DNA from: Halomonas heilongjiangensis
GTDB lineage: Bacteria > Pseudomonadota > Gammaproteobacteria > Pseudomonadales > Halomonadaceae
Direction: 5' to 3'
Length of the DNA: 64,000 nucleotides
NCBI RefSeq assembly: GCF_002879645.1
Contig: NZ_PNRE01000075.1
Location: 1 to 64,000, forward strand
Shown: positions 26,465-36,636 of the stretch, one piece after another
Numbering within the stretch: position 1 is the first letter of the stretch
Layout: each line of letters starts with the position of its first letter
Translations under genes and position numbers: made by a program
The notes under the pieces: model-generated
Seen by the model: only the letters and a program-made list of their open reading frames with translations
What the model was told of the DNA's origin: nothing
Database searches by the model: none

Positions 26465-27970
26465 ATGACGCTGGCGATCATCCACACCCGGGCGGGCCTC
26501 GGCCTCGAGGCGCCCGAGGTGCAGGTCGAGGTGCACCTGGCCAATGGCCTGCCGGGGATGACCCTGGTGGGGCTGCCCGAAGCCGCGGTGAAGGAGAGCC
26601 GCGAGCGGGTGCGCAGCGCCCTGGTCAACGCCGGTTTCGACTTCCCCAATACCCGCCGTATCACCCTCAACCTGGCGCCCGCCGACCTGCCCAAGGAGGG
26701 CGGGCGCTTCGACCTGCCCATCGCCCTGGGCCTGCTGGTGGCCTCCGGCCAGGTGCCAGCGGAGGCGCTGGAGGGGATCGAGAGCGCCGGTGAGCTGGCC
26801 CTCGACGGGCGATTGCGCCCGGTCACCGGGGTGCTGCCGCTGGCCATGGCGACCCGTGCCGTCGGGCGCCGCCTGATCGTGCCGCGGGCCAACGCCGACG
26901 AGGCCGCCCTGGCCGGTGACCTCGAGGTGCTGCCCGCCGACCACCTGCTCGAGGTGGTCGCCCACCTGCTCGGCCAGTCACCCATCGCCCGCCATCGCCT
27001 GGCCCGGCCGGCCGCCATCGCGGGTCCCGGAGCCGACCTGATCGACGTGCGCGGTCAGCACCAGGCGCGCCGTGCCCTGGAGGTCGCCGCGGCCGGCGGC
27101 CACAACCTGCTGTTCGCCGGCCCGCCCGGCACCGGCAAGACCATGCTGGCGAGCCGACTGCCTGGCATCCTGCCGCCGCTCTCCGAGGACGAGGCGCTGG
27201 AGGTGGCGGCGATCCGCTCGGTCAGCGGCCTGGCGCTGCGCGAGCAGTGGGGCCAGCGCCCCTTTCGTGCCCCTCACCACACCGCCAGTGCCGTCGCGCT
27301 GGTGGGGGGTGGCTCGAAGCCGCGACCGGGCGAGATCTCCCTGGCCCACCACGGGGTGCTGTTCCTCGACGAATTCCCCGAATTTTCCCGCCACGTGCTG
27401 GAGGTGATGCGCGAGCCCATGGAGTCGGGACAGATCCATATCGCCCGGGCCAGCCATGAGCGCCGCTATCCGGCCCGTTTCCAACTGGTGGCGGCGATGA
27501 ATCCCTGCCCCTGCGGCCACCTGGGGGATCCCCGCAACCGCTGCCAGTGCACCGCCGCCCAGATCCAGCGTTACCAGGCACGCCTCTCGGGGCCGTTGCT
27601 CGACCGCATCGACCTGCAGGTGGAAGTGCCGGCGCTGCCGCCGGAGCAGCTCACTTCCCGCGCGGTGGGGGAGCCGTCGGCCGTGGTGCGCGAGCGGGTG
27701 ATGGCCGCGAGGGCGCGCCAGCAGGCCCGGGGGGCGCTGAATGCCCATCTGGCCGGGCGCGAGCTGGAGGCGGCCTGTGGCCTCGAGGCCGCGGATCGGG
27801 CCTGGCTGGCCGGGGTGCTGGAGCGGTTGCGGCTCTCGGCCCGGGCCTACCACCGGGTATTGCGGGTGGCCCTGACCCTCGCCGATCTGGCCGGGGCGCC
27901 CCGGCCGGAACGCGACCAGCTGATCGAGGCGATCGGCTATCGTCAGCTCGACCGGATGCTCAAGGGATAA
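26465..27970 (+). CDS. comM: YifB/ComM family Mg-chelatase-like AAA+ ATPase
   Basis: A 501-residue protein. The N-terminal ChlI-like domain (about 20-160, GMTLVGLPEAAVKESRERVR) is followed by the AAA+ module with Walker A GPPGTGKTML near residue 218, Walker B LFLDEFPEFS near 300, and a Cys cluster CPCGHLGDPRNRCQC near 346. The C-terminal Mg-chelatase lid domain follows. ComM is a hexameric helicase promoting branch migration during natural transformation. The presence of the gene alone does not show competence. A GC-rich stem lies 4-20 bases after the stop. Confidence 0.95.
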   Translation: MTLAIIHTRAGLGLEAPEVQVEVHLANGLPGMTLVGLPEAAVKESRERVRSALVNAGFDFPNTRRITLNLAPADLPKEGGRFDLPIALGLLVASGQVPAEALEGIESAGELALDGRLRPVTGVLPLAMATRAVGRRLIVPRANADEAALAGDLEVLPADHLLEVVAHLLGQSPIARHRLARPAAIAGPGADLIDVRGQHQARRALEVAAAGGHNLLFAGPPGTGKTMLASRLPGILPPLSEDEALEVAAIRSVSGLALREQWGQRPFRAPHHTASAVALVGGGSKPRPGEISLAHHGVLFLDEFPEFSRHVLEVMREPMESGQIHIARASHERRYPARFQLVAAMNPCPCGHLGDPRNRCQCTAAQIQRYQARLSGPLLDRIDLQVEVPALPPEQLTSRAVGEPSAVVRERVMAARARQQARGALNAHLAGRELEAACGLEAADRAWLAGVLERLRLSARAYHRVLRVALTLADLAGAPRPERDQLIEAIGYRQLDRMLKG

Positions 27971-27973
27971 GGG

Positions 27974-27990
27974 CCCGGCCCGGGGCCGGG
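27974..27990. terminator. GC-rich stem between convergent comM and lipoprotein genes
   Basis: CCCGGCC, CGG, GGCCGGG: a 7-bp stem with a 3-base loop in the 23 bases between two converging genes. No T-tract, so only a weak terminator candidate. Confidence 0.35.
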
Positions 27991-27993
27991 GCG

Positions 27994-28479
27994 CTACAGG
28001 GCGGTGGCGTCGAAGGCGCCATGGATCTCCGTTTCCCACAGCGCCTCCTCGCTGCCCGGACGTCGCAGTGCCAGGTTCAACCGGTAGGGCAGCAGCTCCC
28101 GGTCGGAGAGCTGCAGGCGTGGGCCATCGGCCTCCAGTCGGCTGTCCAGTCGCCACTGGTTGTCCCCGCCCCCCTCGGCCATGGCGTCGCTCCAGTCGAG
28201 TACCTGGGGGCCGTCGGAGGTGCCGAGCAGGGCCCGGGTGAGGCTCTCGAGGAAGCGCTCGCGGCCGATGCTGAGGGCGTCATCCACCTCGGGCGTGGCC
28301 AGCAACAGGACCTGGTCGGCCGGCGGGCGTGGCAGCGGTGGCGCCTCGATGACGCGTTCGGCAGCGCGTTCACCGAGGCCGAACAACGCCTGGCGCAGGG
28401 TCTCGGGGCGGTCGGGCTGCGCGGCGCAGCCGGCCAGCAACAGGATCGGGAGCAGCAGGGCCAGCAGGCGCGTGTTCAT
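27994..28479 (-). CDS. Small predicted lipoprotein, unknown
   Basis: A 161-residue protein with a lipoprotein signal peptide; the lipobox LLLAGC places the lipidated Cys at about residue 18. Residue 2 after Cys is Ala, which favours the outer membrane. The mature part is soluble: VLLLATPEVDDALSIGRERF, then LDWSDAMAEGGGDNQWRLDS and ALWETEIHGAFD. No family is recognised. Its ATG overlaps the preceding gene's stop by four bases (ATGA), so it is translationally coupled to the alpha/beta hydrolase. Confidence 0.6.
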   Translation of the reverse strand: MNTRLLALLLPILLLAGCAAQPDRPETLRQALFGLGERAAERVIEAPPLPRPPADQVLLLATPEVDDALSIGRERFLESLTRALLGTSDGPQVLDWSDAMAEGGGDNQWRLDSRLEADGPRLQLSDRELLPYRLNLALRRPGSEEALWETEIHGAFDATAL

Positions 28480-29459
28480 CGATTCTTGGTCTCTCGTGGG
28501 GAAGTGGGCTCCAGGGCGGCGACGAAGCGGTCGAGGGCTTCGAACAGTGCCTTGCGGATCGGCTCGGCCTCGTTGACAAGGTGGTGGCGTGCCTCCGGGT
28601 GGCGAAGGATCTCGGCATTGGGAAACTTGCGTTCCAGCACTGCCAGGTTCCATTCCCAGTCCACGGTCAGGTCCTGTTCGCCCTGCAGGATCAGCGTCGG
28701 CACCGGGCTGGGCGGGAGGGCGAGCAGGCGCGGCATCCAGCGGCGCATGGCGCTGACCCACTCCATGGTCAGGCGGTCGGGCTGCAGCGGGTCCTGTTCG
28801 CGCAGGAAGACGGCGAATTCGGCGTCGGTGGAGTTGGCGCGGAACTTGCGCGGGATCGAGCTCACGAAGGGGCCGACCAGGCGATGCAGCCAGCTCGACT
28901 GGTTCCAGCCCCAGGGGCGCACCAGCGGGGCCAGCAGCGCCAGCCCCGCCCAGTGGCCATCGTCGCCGCGAGCGAGGGCATCGGTGGCCAGTATCGCCGC
29001 GCCGGTGCTCTGGCCGACCCCCAGCCAGGGGCGTGGGGCCAGGCCCTCCTCCTCGAGGTGCTGCTGCAGGCTCTGCAGGCAGCAGCCATAGTCATCGAAG
29101 TCATCGATGGAGGCGCGGGGGCCGCTGGAGAGGCCGTGACCCGGCAGGTCCCAGAGCACGACCCGCCAGCCGCGATCCAGCAGGCGCTCCAGCAGATGGC
29201 GATAGAGGCCGAGATGATCGAAGTAGCCATGGACCACGAAGGCGGTGCCGACCGGCTCCGCCGGGCTCCATACCTGGGTCCAGAGGCGGAAGTCACGGGC
29301 ATCCACGTAGCCCACGTAGAGGCCCACGTGCTCGACGAGCAACGGTGCCAGGCCATAGTGGCCGAGGTAGCGCTCCAGGTCGTCGCTGCCGGGTACCAGG
29401 TCGGTCAGGTCGACCAGGGTGACGGGGCCCAGGGCCTGCAGTGGGGTAAAGTCGCTCAT
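28476..29459 (-). CDS. Alpha/beta hydrolase, lysophospholipase-like
   Basis: A 327-residue protein with the serine hydrolase motifs HGYFDHLGLYRHLLERLLDR (oxyanion-side HG), GQSTG with nucleophile Ser151, Asp in GEQDLTVD near 270 and His in EARHHLVNE near 299. The architecture is that of PldB-type lysophospholipases and monoacylglycerol lipases. No signal peptide is present, so it acts in the cytoplasm. ATG 29459 is selected; the in-frame extension to 29546 has no support. It shares an operon with the downstream lipoprotein. Substrate unknown. Confidence 0.82.
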   Translation of the reverse strand: MSDFTPLQALGPVTLVDLTDLVPGSDDLERYLGHYGLAPLLVEHVGLYVGYVDARDFRLWTQVWSPAEPVGTAFVVHGYFDHLGLYRHLLERLLDRGWRVVLWDLPGHGLSSGPRASIDDFDDYGCCLQSLQQHLEEEGLAPRPWLGVGQSTGAAILATDALARGDDGHWAGLALLAPLVRPWGWNQSSWLHRLVGPFVSSIPRKFRANSTDAEFAVFLREQDPLQPDRLTMEWVSAMRRWMPRLLALPPSPVPTLILQGEQDLTVDWEWNLAVLERKFPNAEILRHPEARHHLVNEAEPIRKALFEALDRFVAALEPTSPRETKNR

Positions 29460-29703
29460 CGAATCCTCCGCAACGCCCGGACATGCTAGCGTCAAGGCGG
29501 TGGACGGGCCACTGATTCCACCCGGGCGGGTCGCCCGGCAGCCCATGATGTCTTATCTTTTGGTCTAGCTCGGCATGGCTTCCGAGGCTTCAGGGTTTAC
29601 ATATGGAATTATTTTCCACAAAATCCCGCACGCAGTCGCCCAACCCGACCCCGGCCGACCGGTGCAACCCAAGACCGGCTGCCAAAGCACGAGGAGATCC
29701 ACC

Positions 29704-31878
29704 ATGACCGAACGCGTCACTCGCCACCGCCTGCAGGTGGCCGCCGAGCTGGACCGTTTCATCAACGAGCAGGCGCTCCCGGGCACCGGCATCGACGCCG
29801 AGGCCTTCTGGTCCGGCGTCGACGCGCTGTTTCATGATCTGACACCGAAGAACCGTGAACTGCTCGCCGAGCGTGACCGCCTGCAGGAAAAACTGGACGC
29901 CTGGCATCGCGAGCACCCCGGCCCGGTGCGCGACATGGCGGCCTACCGCGCCTTCCTCCAGGAGATCGGCTATCTGGTCGAGGCGCCGGCCAAGGTCGGC
30001 ATCACCACCGCCAACGTCGACCGCGAGATCGCCGTCCAGGCCGGCCCCCAGCTGGTGGTGCCGGTGAGCAATGCCCGCTACGCGCTGAATGCCGCCAATG
30101 CCCGCTGGGGCAGCCTCTACGATGCCCTCTACGGCACCGACGCCATCTCCGAGGACAACGGCGCCGAGAAGGGCGCGAGCTTCAACCCCCGGCGCGGCGA
30201 GAAGGTCATCGCCTACGCCCGTGGCGTGCTCGACCGTGCCGCGCCACTGGCCACCGGTTCCCACTGCGATGCGGTGAAGTACGCCCTGCGCGACGGCCAT
30301 CTGGTGGTGACCCTCGAGGGGGGGCGCGAGACCGGCCTCAAGGATCCGGGCAAGCTGGTCGGCTTCAACGGCGATGCGGCCAAGCCCGACGCCATCCTGC
30401 TGGTCAACCATGGCCTGCACCTGGAGATCCAGATCGACGCCAGCCACCCGATCGGCAAGACCGACCCGGCCGGCGTCAAGGACCTGGTCGTCGAGGCGGC
30501 GCTGACCACCATCATGGACTGCGAGGACTCGGTGGCCGCCGTCGACGCCGAGGACAAGGTCGGCGTCTACGCCAACTGGCTGGGCCTGATGAAGGGTGAC
30601 CTGGAGGAGCAGGTCGAGAAGGGCGGCAAGACCATCACCCGCCGCCTGCACGGCGACCGCCGCTGGACCAACGGCGATGGCGAGTCCGTCACCCTGCCGG
30701 GCCGCTCGCTGATGTTCGTGCGCAACGTCGGCCACCTGATGACCACCCCGGCGGTGCTCGACGCCGACGGCAACGAGCTGCCGGAAGGCATCCTCGACGG
30801 CATCGTGACCGGCCTGATCGCCCTGCACGACCTCAACAAGGGCGAGGACGAGCCGCGCAACTCCCGTTCCGGCTCCATGTACATCGTCAAGCCGAAGATG
30901 CATGGCCCCAAGGAAGTCGCCTTCGCCAGCGAGCTGTTCGGCCGCGTCGAGGACATCCTCGGGATGGCCCGCGACACCCTCAAGATGGGCATCATGGACG
31001 AGGAGCGCCGCACCACCGTCAACCTCAAGGCGTGCATCAGTGAGGCCGCCTCGCGGGTGGTGTTCATCAACACCGGCTTCCTCGACCGCACCGGCGACGA
31101 GATGCACTCCGCCATGGAAGCGGGCCCGATGATCCGCAAGGGCGACATGAAGAATGCCGCCTGGATCGCCGCCTACGAGAAGAACAACGTCCAGGTCGGC
31201 CTGGCCTGCGGCCTGCGCGGCCGCGCCCAGATCGGCAAGGGCATGTGGGCCATGCCGGACCTGATGGCGGCCATGCTGGAGCAGAAGATCGGCCATCCCA
31301 AGGCCGGTGCCAACACCGCCTGGGTGCCGTCGCCCACCGCCGCCACCCTGCACGCCCTGCACTACCATCAGGTAAACGTCACCGCCATCCAGCGCGAGCT
31401 GGAAGGCCAGGGCGAACCCGACCTGCTCGACGACCTGCTGACCGTGCCGGTGGCCGCCGAGGCCGACTGGTCCGACGAGGCGATCCAGCAGGAGCTCGAC
31501 AACAACTGCCAGGGCATCCTCGGCTACGTGGTGCGCTGGGTCGAGCACGGCGTGGGCTGTTCCAAGGTGCCGGACATCCACGACGTGGGGCTGATGGAGG
31601 ACCGTGCCACCCTGCGCATCTCCAGCCAGCACATCGCCAACTGGCTGCATCACGGCGTGGTCGATGCCAAGCGCGTGGAGGAGACCCTGGCGCGCATGGC
31701 CAGGGTGGTCGACGAGCAGAACGCCGGTGACCCGGCCTACACGCCGATGAGCGCCGACTTCGCCGCGTCCTCGGCCTTCCAGGCCGCCAGCGACCTGATC
31801 TTCAAGGGTCGCGAGCAGCCCGCCGGCTACACCGAGCCGCTGCTGCACCACTGGCGCGCCGTGCACAAGGCCAAGTGA
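29704..31878 (+). CDS. glcB: Malate synthase G
   Basis: A 724-residue enzyme condensing acetyl-CoA with glyoxylate to malate; its length equals that of family members (about 723). Active-site regions are visible: [15 protein letters not shown] near residue 273, [13 protein letters not shown] near 338, [18 protein letters not shown] near 393, [17 protein letters not shown] near 455, and [20 protein letters not shown] with the catalytic Asp near 630. ATG 29704 has GAGGAG 9 bases upstream. A 10-bp terminator stem follows. It stands alone, without aceA or glcD nearby, as usual for isoform G. Confidence 0.97.
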   Translation: MTERVTRHRLQVAAELDRFINEQALPGTGIDAEAFWSGVDALFHDLTPKNRELLAERDRLQEKLDAWHREHPGPVRDMAAYRAFLQEIGYLVEAPAKVGITTANVDREIAVQAGPQLVVPVSNARYALNAANARWGSLYDALYGTDAISEDNGAEKGASFNPRRGEKVIAYARGVLDRAAPLATGSHCDAVKYALRDGHLVVTLEGGRETGLKDPGKLVGFNGDAAKPDAILLVNHGLHLEIQIDASHPIGKTDPAGVKDLVVEAALTTIMDCEDSVAAVDAEDKVGVYANWLGLMKGDLEEQVEKGGKTITRRLHGDRRWTNGDGESVTLPGRSLMFVRNVGHLMTTPAVLDADGNELPEGILDGIVTGLIALHDLNKGEDEPRNSRSGSMYIVKPKMHGPKEVAFASELFGRVEDILGMARDTLKMGIMDEERRTTVNLKACISEAASRVVFINTGFLDRTGDEMHSAMEAGPMIRKGDMKNAAWIAAYEKNNVQVGLACGLRGRAQIGKGMWAMPDLMAAMLEQKIGHPKAGANTAWVPSPTAATLHALHYHQVNVTAIQRELEGQGEPDLLDDLLTVPVAAEADWSDEAIQQELDNNCQGILGYVVRWVEHGVGCSKVPDIHDVGLMEDRATLRISSQHIANWLHHGVVDAKRVEETLARMARVVDEQNAGDPAYTPMSADFAASSAFQAASDLIFKGREQPAGYTEPLLHHWRAVHKAK

Positions 31879-31904
31879 CGCCGCCTCGCCACGCGTGAAC
31901 CAGA

Positions 31905-31933
31905 GCGCCCCGGGTATCTGCCCGGGGCGCTTT
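31905..31933 (+). terminator. Rho-independent terminator of glcB
   Basis: A perfect 10-bp stem GCGCCCCGGG/CCCGGGGCGC with a 6-base loop, followed by TTTCGGTT, 26 bases after the glcB stop. Confidence 0.8.
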
Positions 31934-31988
31934 CGGTTATGTTGACGCGAGCGTCAATCCACCCCATCCACCGCCAAGGAGCCTGCCG

Positions 31989-32402
31989 ATGACCGTGATG
32001 ACCGCCGCCGCCATCGAGGACTTCCTCGATGAGGTCTTTCCCCAGCGCGCCGGGACCATCGAGGGCGTCGGCCACATGCGGGCCACCATGAGCCTGGCGA
32101 TCGAGGACGAGCACCTGCGTCCCGGTGCCAGCGTCTCCGGCCCTACCCTGATGGGGCTGGCCGACGTCTGCCTCTATGTGGCGATCCTCGCCCAGATCGG
32201 CCCGGAGCCGATGGCCGTGACCAGCGACCTGCACTGCCGTTTCCTGCGCCGCCCGCGGGGTGACCGCGACGTCATCGCCAACGCCAGCATCGTCAAGCTG
32301 GGCAACCGCCTGGCGGTGGGGGAGGTGCAGCTCTTCTCCGCCGGCGACGAGCGGCCGGTGGCCCTGGTCACCGCCACCTATGTCTTGCCGGACGGCGACT
32401 GA
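31989..32402 (+). CDS. PaaI/hotdog-fold thioesterase
   Basis: A 137-residue single hotdog domain with the PaaI-type pattern: [20 protein letters not shown] (catalytic region helix) and [20 protein letters not shown]. Such proteins hydrolyse acyl-CoA thioesters, often of aromatic or medium-chain acids. AAGGAG precedes the ATG by 8 bases. Its 3' end overlaps the convergent DUF423 gene by 25 bases. The specific substrate is not visible. Confidence 0.8.
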   Translation: MTVMTAAAIEDFLDEVFPQRAGTIEGVGHMRATMSLAIEDEHLRPGASVSGPTLMGLADVCLYVAILAQIGPEPMAVTSDLHCRFLRRPRGDRDVIANASIVKLGNRLAVGEVQLFSAGDERPVALVTATYVLPDGD

Positions 32403-32770
32403 GCGCGCAGCACGCAGACCGCCAGCGCCAGCCAGCCGGCGATCATCAGCACGCCGCCCAGCGGGGTGATCATCCCCAGGCCGCGTACGCCGGTCAGGAC
32501 CAGGGCGTAGAGCGAGCCCGAGAAGAGCAGGATGCCGGCCGCCCAGAGCCCCAGGGCCAGGCGCTGGCCCGCCAGGGGGGTGCTGGCCCGCCAGGCCAGC
32601 ACCGCCAGCAGTGCCAGGGTATGCCAGGCCTGGTAGCGCACCCCGGTCTCGAAGGCCGCCGCCAGGCGCGGGGCGAGCTGCCCTTCCAGGGCATGGGCGC
32701 CGAAGGCCCCGGCCATCACCACCAGGGCGCCCGAGAGCGCGCCTGCGAACCACCACCCCCTGTCCTGCAT
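32378..32770 (-). CDS. DUF423 (YgdD family) membrane protein
   Basis: A 130-residue protein with four transmembrane helices. Hallmarks: [18 protein letters not shown] [16 protein letters not shown] at residues 17-33, [18 protein letters not shown] and [20 protein letters not shown] followed by [15 protein letters not shown]. The function of the family is unknown. ATG 32770 is chosen because it gives the standard N-terminal helix. It converges on the thioesterase gene and is divergent from thiS. Confidence 0.9.
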   Translation of the reverse strand: MQDRGWWFAGALSGALVVMAGAFGAHALEGQLAPRLAAAFETGVRYQAWHTLALLAVLAWRASTPLAGQRLALGLWAAGILLFSGSLYALVLTGVRGLGMITPLGGVLMIAGWLALAVCVLRAQSPSGKT

Positions 32771-32888
32771 GGGCGAGCCTCCCGGTCTCTTGCGAATGGT
32801 TGCGAATCGCTGCCCACCGTACCCCGGCCGGCCCGACTCCGCTACAATGGTGGCCCCGCGAATCCCCCGATCACGAAGAGAGGACGCC

Positions 32889-33089
32889 ATGCGGATTCAG
32901 CTCAATGGCGAAGCGCGCACCCTGACGCCCGACCTCACGGTCGCCGAGCTGGTCGAGTCCCTGGGACTTGCCGGCCGGCGCATCGCCGTGGAGGTCAACG
33001 AGGAGATCGTGCCGAAGAGCGAGCACGGCGAGATCCGGCTGGCCGAGGGCGACCGCGTCGAGGTCGTCCACGCCATCGGCGGCGGCTAG
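32889..33089 (+). CDS. thiS: Sulfur carrier protein ThiS
   Basis: A 66-residue ubiquitin-like protein ending in GGG; ThiS is thiocarboxylated at its C-terminal Gly-Gly and passes sulfur to the thiazole synthase. Family features: [12 protein letters not shown] at the start and [27 protein letters not shown] precedes the ATG. A TACAAT -10-like hexamer at 32843-32848 lies 40 bases upstream. The terminal triplet Gly is unusual only in having three glycines. It is followed 50 bases later by thiG. Confidence 0.93.
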   Translation: MRIQLNGEARTLTPDLTVAELVESLGLAGRRIAVEVNEEIVPKSEHGEIRLAEGDRVEVVHAIGGG

Positions 33090-33139
33090 TCGCCGGGCCC
33101 CCGGCTGTCGGGCATTCCACGGGTATACAGGAGCAGAGC

Positions 33140-33937
33140 ATGAGTGACTTTTTCCAGGACCAGCCGCTGAGCATCGCCGGACGCGAGTTCGCCTCCCGGC
33201 TGCTGGTCGGTACCGGCAAGTACAAGGACTTCGACGAGACGGCCGAGGCGATCGCCGCCAGCGGTGCCGAGGTGGTGACCTTCGCGGTGCGGCGCACCAA
33301 CCTGGGGCAGGAGGCCGGTGAGCCCAACCTGCTCGACGCCGTCCCTCCGGAGCGTTTCACCCTGCTGCCCAATACCGCCGGCTGCTACACGGCCAAGGAC
33401 GCGGTGCGCACCTGCCGGCTGGCCCGGGAGCTGCTCGACGGCCACAAGCTGGTCAAGCTCGAGGTGCTGGGCGACGACTCGACCCTCTATCCCAACGTGG
33501 TCGAGACCCTGTCGGCCGCCGAGACGCTGATCGCCGATGGCTTCGACGTCATGGTCTACACCAGCGACGACCCCATCGTCGCCCGGGAGCTCGAGCGCCT
33601 CGGCTGCTGTGCGATCATGCCGCTGGGCTCGCTGATCGGCTCCGGTCACGGCATCCAGAACCCGCACAACATCGGCCTGATCATCGAGCAGGCCGGCGTG
33701 CCGGTGCTGGTGGATGCCGGCATCGGCACCGCCTCCGACGCGGCCATGGCCATGGAACTCGGCTGCGACGGCGTGCTGATGAACTCCGCCATCGCCCATG
33801 CCCGCCAGCCGGTGCTGATGGCCAGCGCCATGAGGAAGGCGGTGGAGGCCGGCCGCGAGGCCTTCCTGGCCGGGCGCATGCCGCGCCGGCAGAGCGCCGA
33901 CCCGTCCTCGCCCTTCGCCGGCCGCATCAACGGCTGA
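33140..33937 (+). CDS. thiG: Thiazole synthase
   Basis: A 265-residue TIM-barrel enzyme that forms the thiazole phosphate of thiamine from DXP, dehydroglycine and ThiS-thiocarboxylate. Signatures: [41 protein letters not shown] (with the Schiff-base Lys), [20 protein letters not shown] and [20 protein letters not shown]. It lies in an operon with thiS, and trmB follows 41 bases later. thiD is in the same window at 48.6-49.4 kb but not linked. Confidence 0.97.
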   Translation: MSDFFQDQPLSIAGREFASRLLVGTGKYKDFDETAEAIAASGAEVVTFAVRRTNLGQEAGEPNLLDAVPPERFTLLPNTAGCYTAKDAVRTCRLARELLDGHKLVKLEVLGDDSTLYPNVVETLSAAETLIADGFDVMVYTSDDPIVARELERLGCCAIMPLGSLIGSGHGIQNPHNIGLIIEQAGVPVLVDAGIGTASDAAMAMELGCDGVLMNSAIAHARQPVLMASAMRKAVEAGREAFLAGRMPRRQSADPSSPFAGRING

Positions 33938-33978
33938 GCCACCCGCAACCCGTGCCCCAGAGAGTCCCACCCGATTCC

Positions 33979-34725
33979 ATGAACGATCCGCAACACGACG
34001 CGCCCGCCTCGACCACCGGCCCGGAAGGGCCCGACGCCCCGCTGCACCGCCGCGGCATCAAGAGCTATGTGCTGCGCGCCGGCCGGATGACCCAGGCCCA
34101 GACCCGTGGCCTGGAGGAGGTCTGGCCGCGGCTGGGCCTGACCCTGGCCGATGGCCGTCAGGACCTCGAGGTGCTGTTCGGCCGCCGGGCGCCACGGGTG
34201 CTGGAGATCGGCTTCGGCATGGGGGCCTCGCTGGTCGAGCAGGCCGAGACCCATCCGGAGACCGACTTCATCGGGATCGAGGTGCATGCCCCCGGCGTCG
34301 GCAAGCTGCTCGACGAGGCCGACAAGCGCGGCCTGACCAACCTTCGGGTCTATCGCGAGGATGCCCTGGCGGTGCTCGAGCAGTGCCTGCCGGAGGCGAG
34401 CCTCGATACCCTGCAGCTGTTCTTTCCCGATCCCTGGCCGAAGAAGAAGCACCACAAGCGACGCATCGTCCAGCCCGCCTTCGTCGAGCTGGTGCGCACC
34501 CGGCTCAAGCCCGGTGGCACCTTCCACCTGGCCACCGACTGGCAGGCCTACGCCGAGTGGATGGCCGAGGTCATGGCCGCGGCGCCGGGCTATCGCAATG
34601 TGGCAGCCCCGGACACGGCGCCCTATGTGCCGCGACCGGCGTTTCGCCCGCTGACCAAGTTCGAGGCCCGCGGCGAGCGCCTCGGTCATGGTGTCTGGGA
34701 CCTGATGTATCGACGCAGCGAATAG
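33979..34725 (+). CDS. trmB: tRNA (guanine-N7-)-methyltransferase
   Basis: A 248-residue SAM-dependent enzyme methylating G46 of tRNA. Motif [20 protein letters not shown], acidic loop [16 protein letters not shown], and the family motif [20 protein letters not shown] are present, with the C-terminal [22 protein letters not shown] 33979 is chosen over GTG 33952. The gene's last 155 bases overlap, on the opposite strand, the C-terminal extension of the DMT transporter. Confidence 0.96.
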   Translation: MNDPQHDAPASTTGPEGPDAPLHRRGIKSYVLRAGRMTQAQTRGLEEVWPRLGLTLADGRQDLEVLFGRRAPRVLEIGFGMGASLVEQAETHPETDFIGIEVHAPGVGKLLDEADKRGLTNLRVYREDALAVLEQCLPEASLDTLQLFFPDPWPKKKHHKRRIVQPAFVELVRTRLKPGGTFHLATDWQAYAEWMAEVMAAAPGYRNVAAPDTAPYVPRPAFRPLTKFEARGERLGHGVWDLMYRRSE

Positions 34726-35590
34726 CCAGGCCGACACCGGCGATGGCAATGCCCATGCCGATGATGCCCTGCTCCCCCGGGTGTTCGCCGAACATGGCCG
34801 CCGCCCAGAGCAGGGTCACGGCGGGGGTCAGGTAGACCAGCGTCGAGGTCAGGGTCACCCCGAGCCGGCGCAGGCTCGCGACGAAGCACCCGTACCCCCC
34901 CAGGCTCGATAGCACGATCAGCCAGCCGAGGGCGGTGATGCTGGGCAGGTCGGCGGCGGGAAGCGCGAGGGTGCCACCGCCGGCGATCAACGCGGCCAGC
35001 GTGAAGATGCCCGTGGCGGCAAGGAGCTGGGACAGCAAGGTTGCCGAGATCGGCATCGCCGTCGCCCAGCGCACGGCCAGCAGGCTGCCCAGTGTCACCG
35101 CCACCACCGAGCCGAGCGGCAGCAGGTAGGCCCACGGCGGAGCCCCGCCGCCGCGCCCGAGGTCGTCGGCCACGTACTGCATCATCCCCAGGGTGGCGAT
35201 GGCCATGCCCACCCAGCCACGGGTGGCCAGGCGCTCGCCGAGCCAGGGGCCGGCCAGCGCCGCCGCCAGCAGCGGTTGCAGGGCGGTGATCAGCGCGGTC
35301 ACCCCGGCGCTGACGCCGAGCTGGATCGCCAGGATCACCCCCAGCAGGTATCCCCCCATGGTCAGGCTGCCGATGGCCATTTCGCGCAGGACGTCCCGCC
35401 GTGCCAGCCGACCGGTCCCGCGCAGCCGCCAATACAGGCCGACCAGCAGGCTGGCGAGCAGGAAGCGCCAGGCAAACAGCGCCAGCACCGGCGTGTCGGC
35501 CTCGATCGCCAGTCGTCCGCCGACGAACCCCGAGCTCCAGCACACCACGAAGCCGATGGCGACCAGCAGCGATGTGAAGGGCAGTGGCAT
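34571..35590 (-). CDS. EamA/DMT family exporter with a C-terminal tail antisense to trmB
   Basis: A 339-residue protein. Ten hydrophobic helices form two EamA repeats (about residues 5-140 and 155-290), including [19 protein letters not shown] and [19 protein letters not shown]. Such proteins export amino acids or other metabolites. AGGGAGA stands 7 bases before ATG 35590. The tail from about residue 290, [16 protein letters not shown] and onward, is Arg/Pro/His-rich and is the reverse reading of the end of trmB, so the original stop was probably lost. The LysR gene divergent from it is a likely regulator. Confidence 0.8.
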   Translation of the reverse strand: MPLPFTSLLVAIGFVVCWSSGFVGGRLAIEADTPVLALFAWRFLLASLLVGLYWRLRGTGRLARRDVLREMAIGSLTMGGYLLGVILAIQLGVSAGVTALITALQPLLAAALAGPWLGERLATRGWVGMAIATLGMMQYVADDLGRGGGAPPWAYLLPLGSVVAVTLGSLLAVRWATAMPISATLLSQLLAATGIFTLAALIAGGGTLALPAADLPSITALGWLIVLSSLGGYGCFVASLRRLGVTLTSTLVYLTPAVTLLWAAAMFGEHPGEQGIIGMGIAIAGVGLAIRCVDTSGPRHHDRGARRGPRTWSAGETPVAAHRAPCPGLPHCDSPAPRP

Positions 35591-35677
35591 CTCGCTGTCT
35601 CCCTCGATGAACGGGCCTTGAGCCTGAGGCATATATCGACTTCAATGAATCGATATTATCTTCATTCAGGTTTCAAC

Positions 35678-36589
35678 ATGGCTGAAGTCTCGACCGCGAC
35701 GCTGGATCTCGAGCTGTTGCGCAGCTTCCAGGCCGCCGCCCAACTGGGGTCGCTGGCGGCGGCGGCGCAGCAGCGTCATCGCACCGTCAGTGCCATCAGC
35801 ATGCAGATCAAGCGCCTGGAAGAGGCGCTGGGCTCGCGGCTGCTGGAGCGGGGCTCGCGCGGGGTGACGCCCACCGCGATCGGCGAGGCCCTGCTGCAGG
35901 AGTCGCGCGAGCTGTTGCGGCTGCACGACGGCATGCTGTCGCGTTTCACCGGCCGGGGGCTCGGCGGCAAGGTACGCCTGGGGCTCCCCGAAGACTATGC
36001 CCGGGAGCTGCTGGGCAGCGTGCTGCCGGAGTTCATGGCCTATCATCCCGATGTGCTGCTGGAGGTCGTCACCGCCACCAGCGGCGAGCTGGCGCGACAA
36101 CTGAACCGCTCCCGGCTGACGCTGGCGGTGATGCTGGATCGGCCCCACTCGCTGCCGGGCGGCGAAACCCTGTGGCATACCACGCCGGTATGGGCCGGCC
36201 CGCGCAGAGGTGAGTTGAGCGCAAGGCCGCGCCTGCCCCTGGCGCTCCACGAGGTCGACTGCCCCTACCGGGCCCTGGCGATCGAAGCGCTGGAAGCCCT
36301 CGGCAGGCCCTGGCATGCGGTCTTCACCAGCACCAGCATTCATGCCGTCGAGAAGGCGGTGGAGATGGGCCTGGCGGTCAGTGTGCTCGATCGCGAGCGG
36401 TTGACGTCGGCCATGCGCGAGCTCGGCAGTGAGGACGGCTTGCCGCCGCTGAAGCGTTGCGAGGCGAAGCTGTTCTTCGCCCGGCAGATCGAGGTCTCCT
36501 CGCGACCGGCGGTCGAGGCCCTGGCCGCGCTGCTGCGCGAGCGCCTCCACGAGCGCGGCCCCTGGCATGCGGTGCCGCGGCCGGCCTGA
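35678..36589 (+). CDS. LysR-type transcriptional regulator
   Basis: A 303-residue regulator. The helix-turn-helix is in residues 8-62 (LDLELLRSFQAAAQLGSLAA, HRTVSAISMQIKRLEEALGS), and the substrate domain starts near 90 (KVRLGLPEDYARELLGS). ATG 35678 is preferred; ATG 35645 would add 11 residues. It is divergent from the DMT exporter gene with 87 bases between, including an AT-rich dyad (ATCGATATTATC), so it probably controls that exporter. It resembles the ArgP/LysG pattern of regulators that sense the exported metabolite, but the ligand cannot be told. Confidence 0.85.
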   Translation: MAEVSTATLDLELLRSFQAAAQLGSLAAAAQQRHRTVSAISMQIKRLEEALGSRLLERGSRGVTPTAIGEALLQESRELLRLHDGMLSRFTGRGLGGKVRLGLPEDYARELLGSVLPEFMAYHPDVLLEVVTATSGELARQLNRSRLTLAVMLDRPHSLPGGETLWHTTPVWAGPRRGELSARPRLPLALHEVDCPYRALAIEALEALGRPWHAVFTSTSIHAVEKAVEMGLAVSVLDRERLTSAMRELGSEDGLPPLKRCEAKLFFARQIEVSSRPAVEALAALLRERLHERGPWHAVPRPA

Positions 36590-36609
36590 TCGGGCGACAT
36601 GCGCTGAAC

Positions 36610-36636
36610 AAAAAAACGCCACCCGGGTGGGTGGCG
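36610..36636 (-). terminator. Rho-independent terminator with 7-T tract
   Basis: On the minus strand CGCCACCC, loop ACCC, GGGTGGCG is followed directly by seven T. The perfect 8-bp stem and T-tract are only on this strand, so it ends a leftward transcript and not the LysR gene. Confidence 0.9.

Noticed and set aside
29590..31866. A 758-codon open frame on the minus strand opposite glcB
   Set aside because: High-GC DNA gives long antisense frames; the protein has no recognisable domain while the plus strand encodes a full malate synthase G.
32771..32888. TPP riboswitch ahead of thiS-thiG
   Set aside because: The 118-base leader lacks the conserved thi-box segments (CUGAGA and following); only a -10-like TACAAT is visible.
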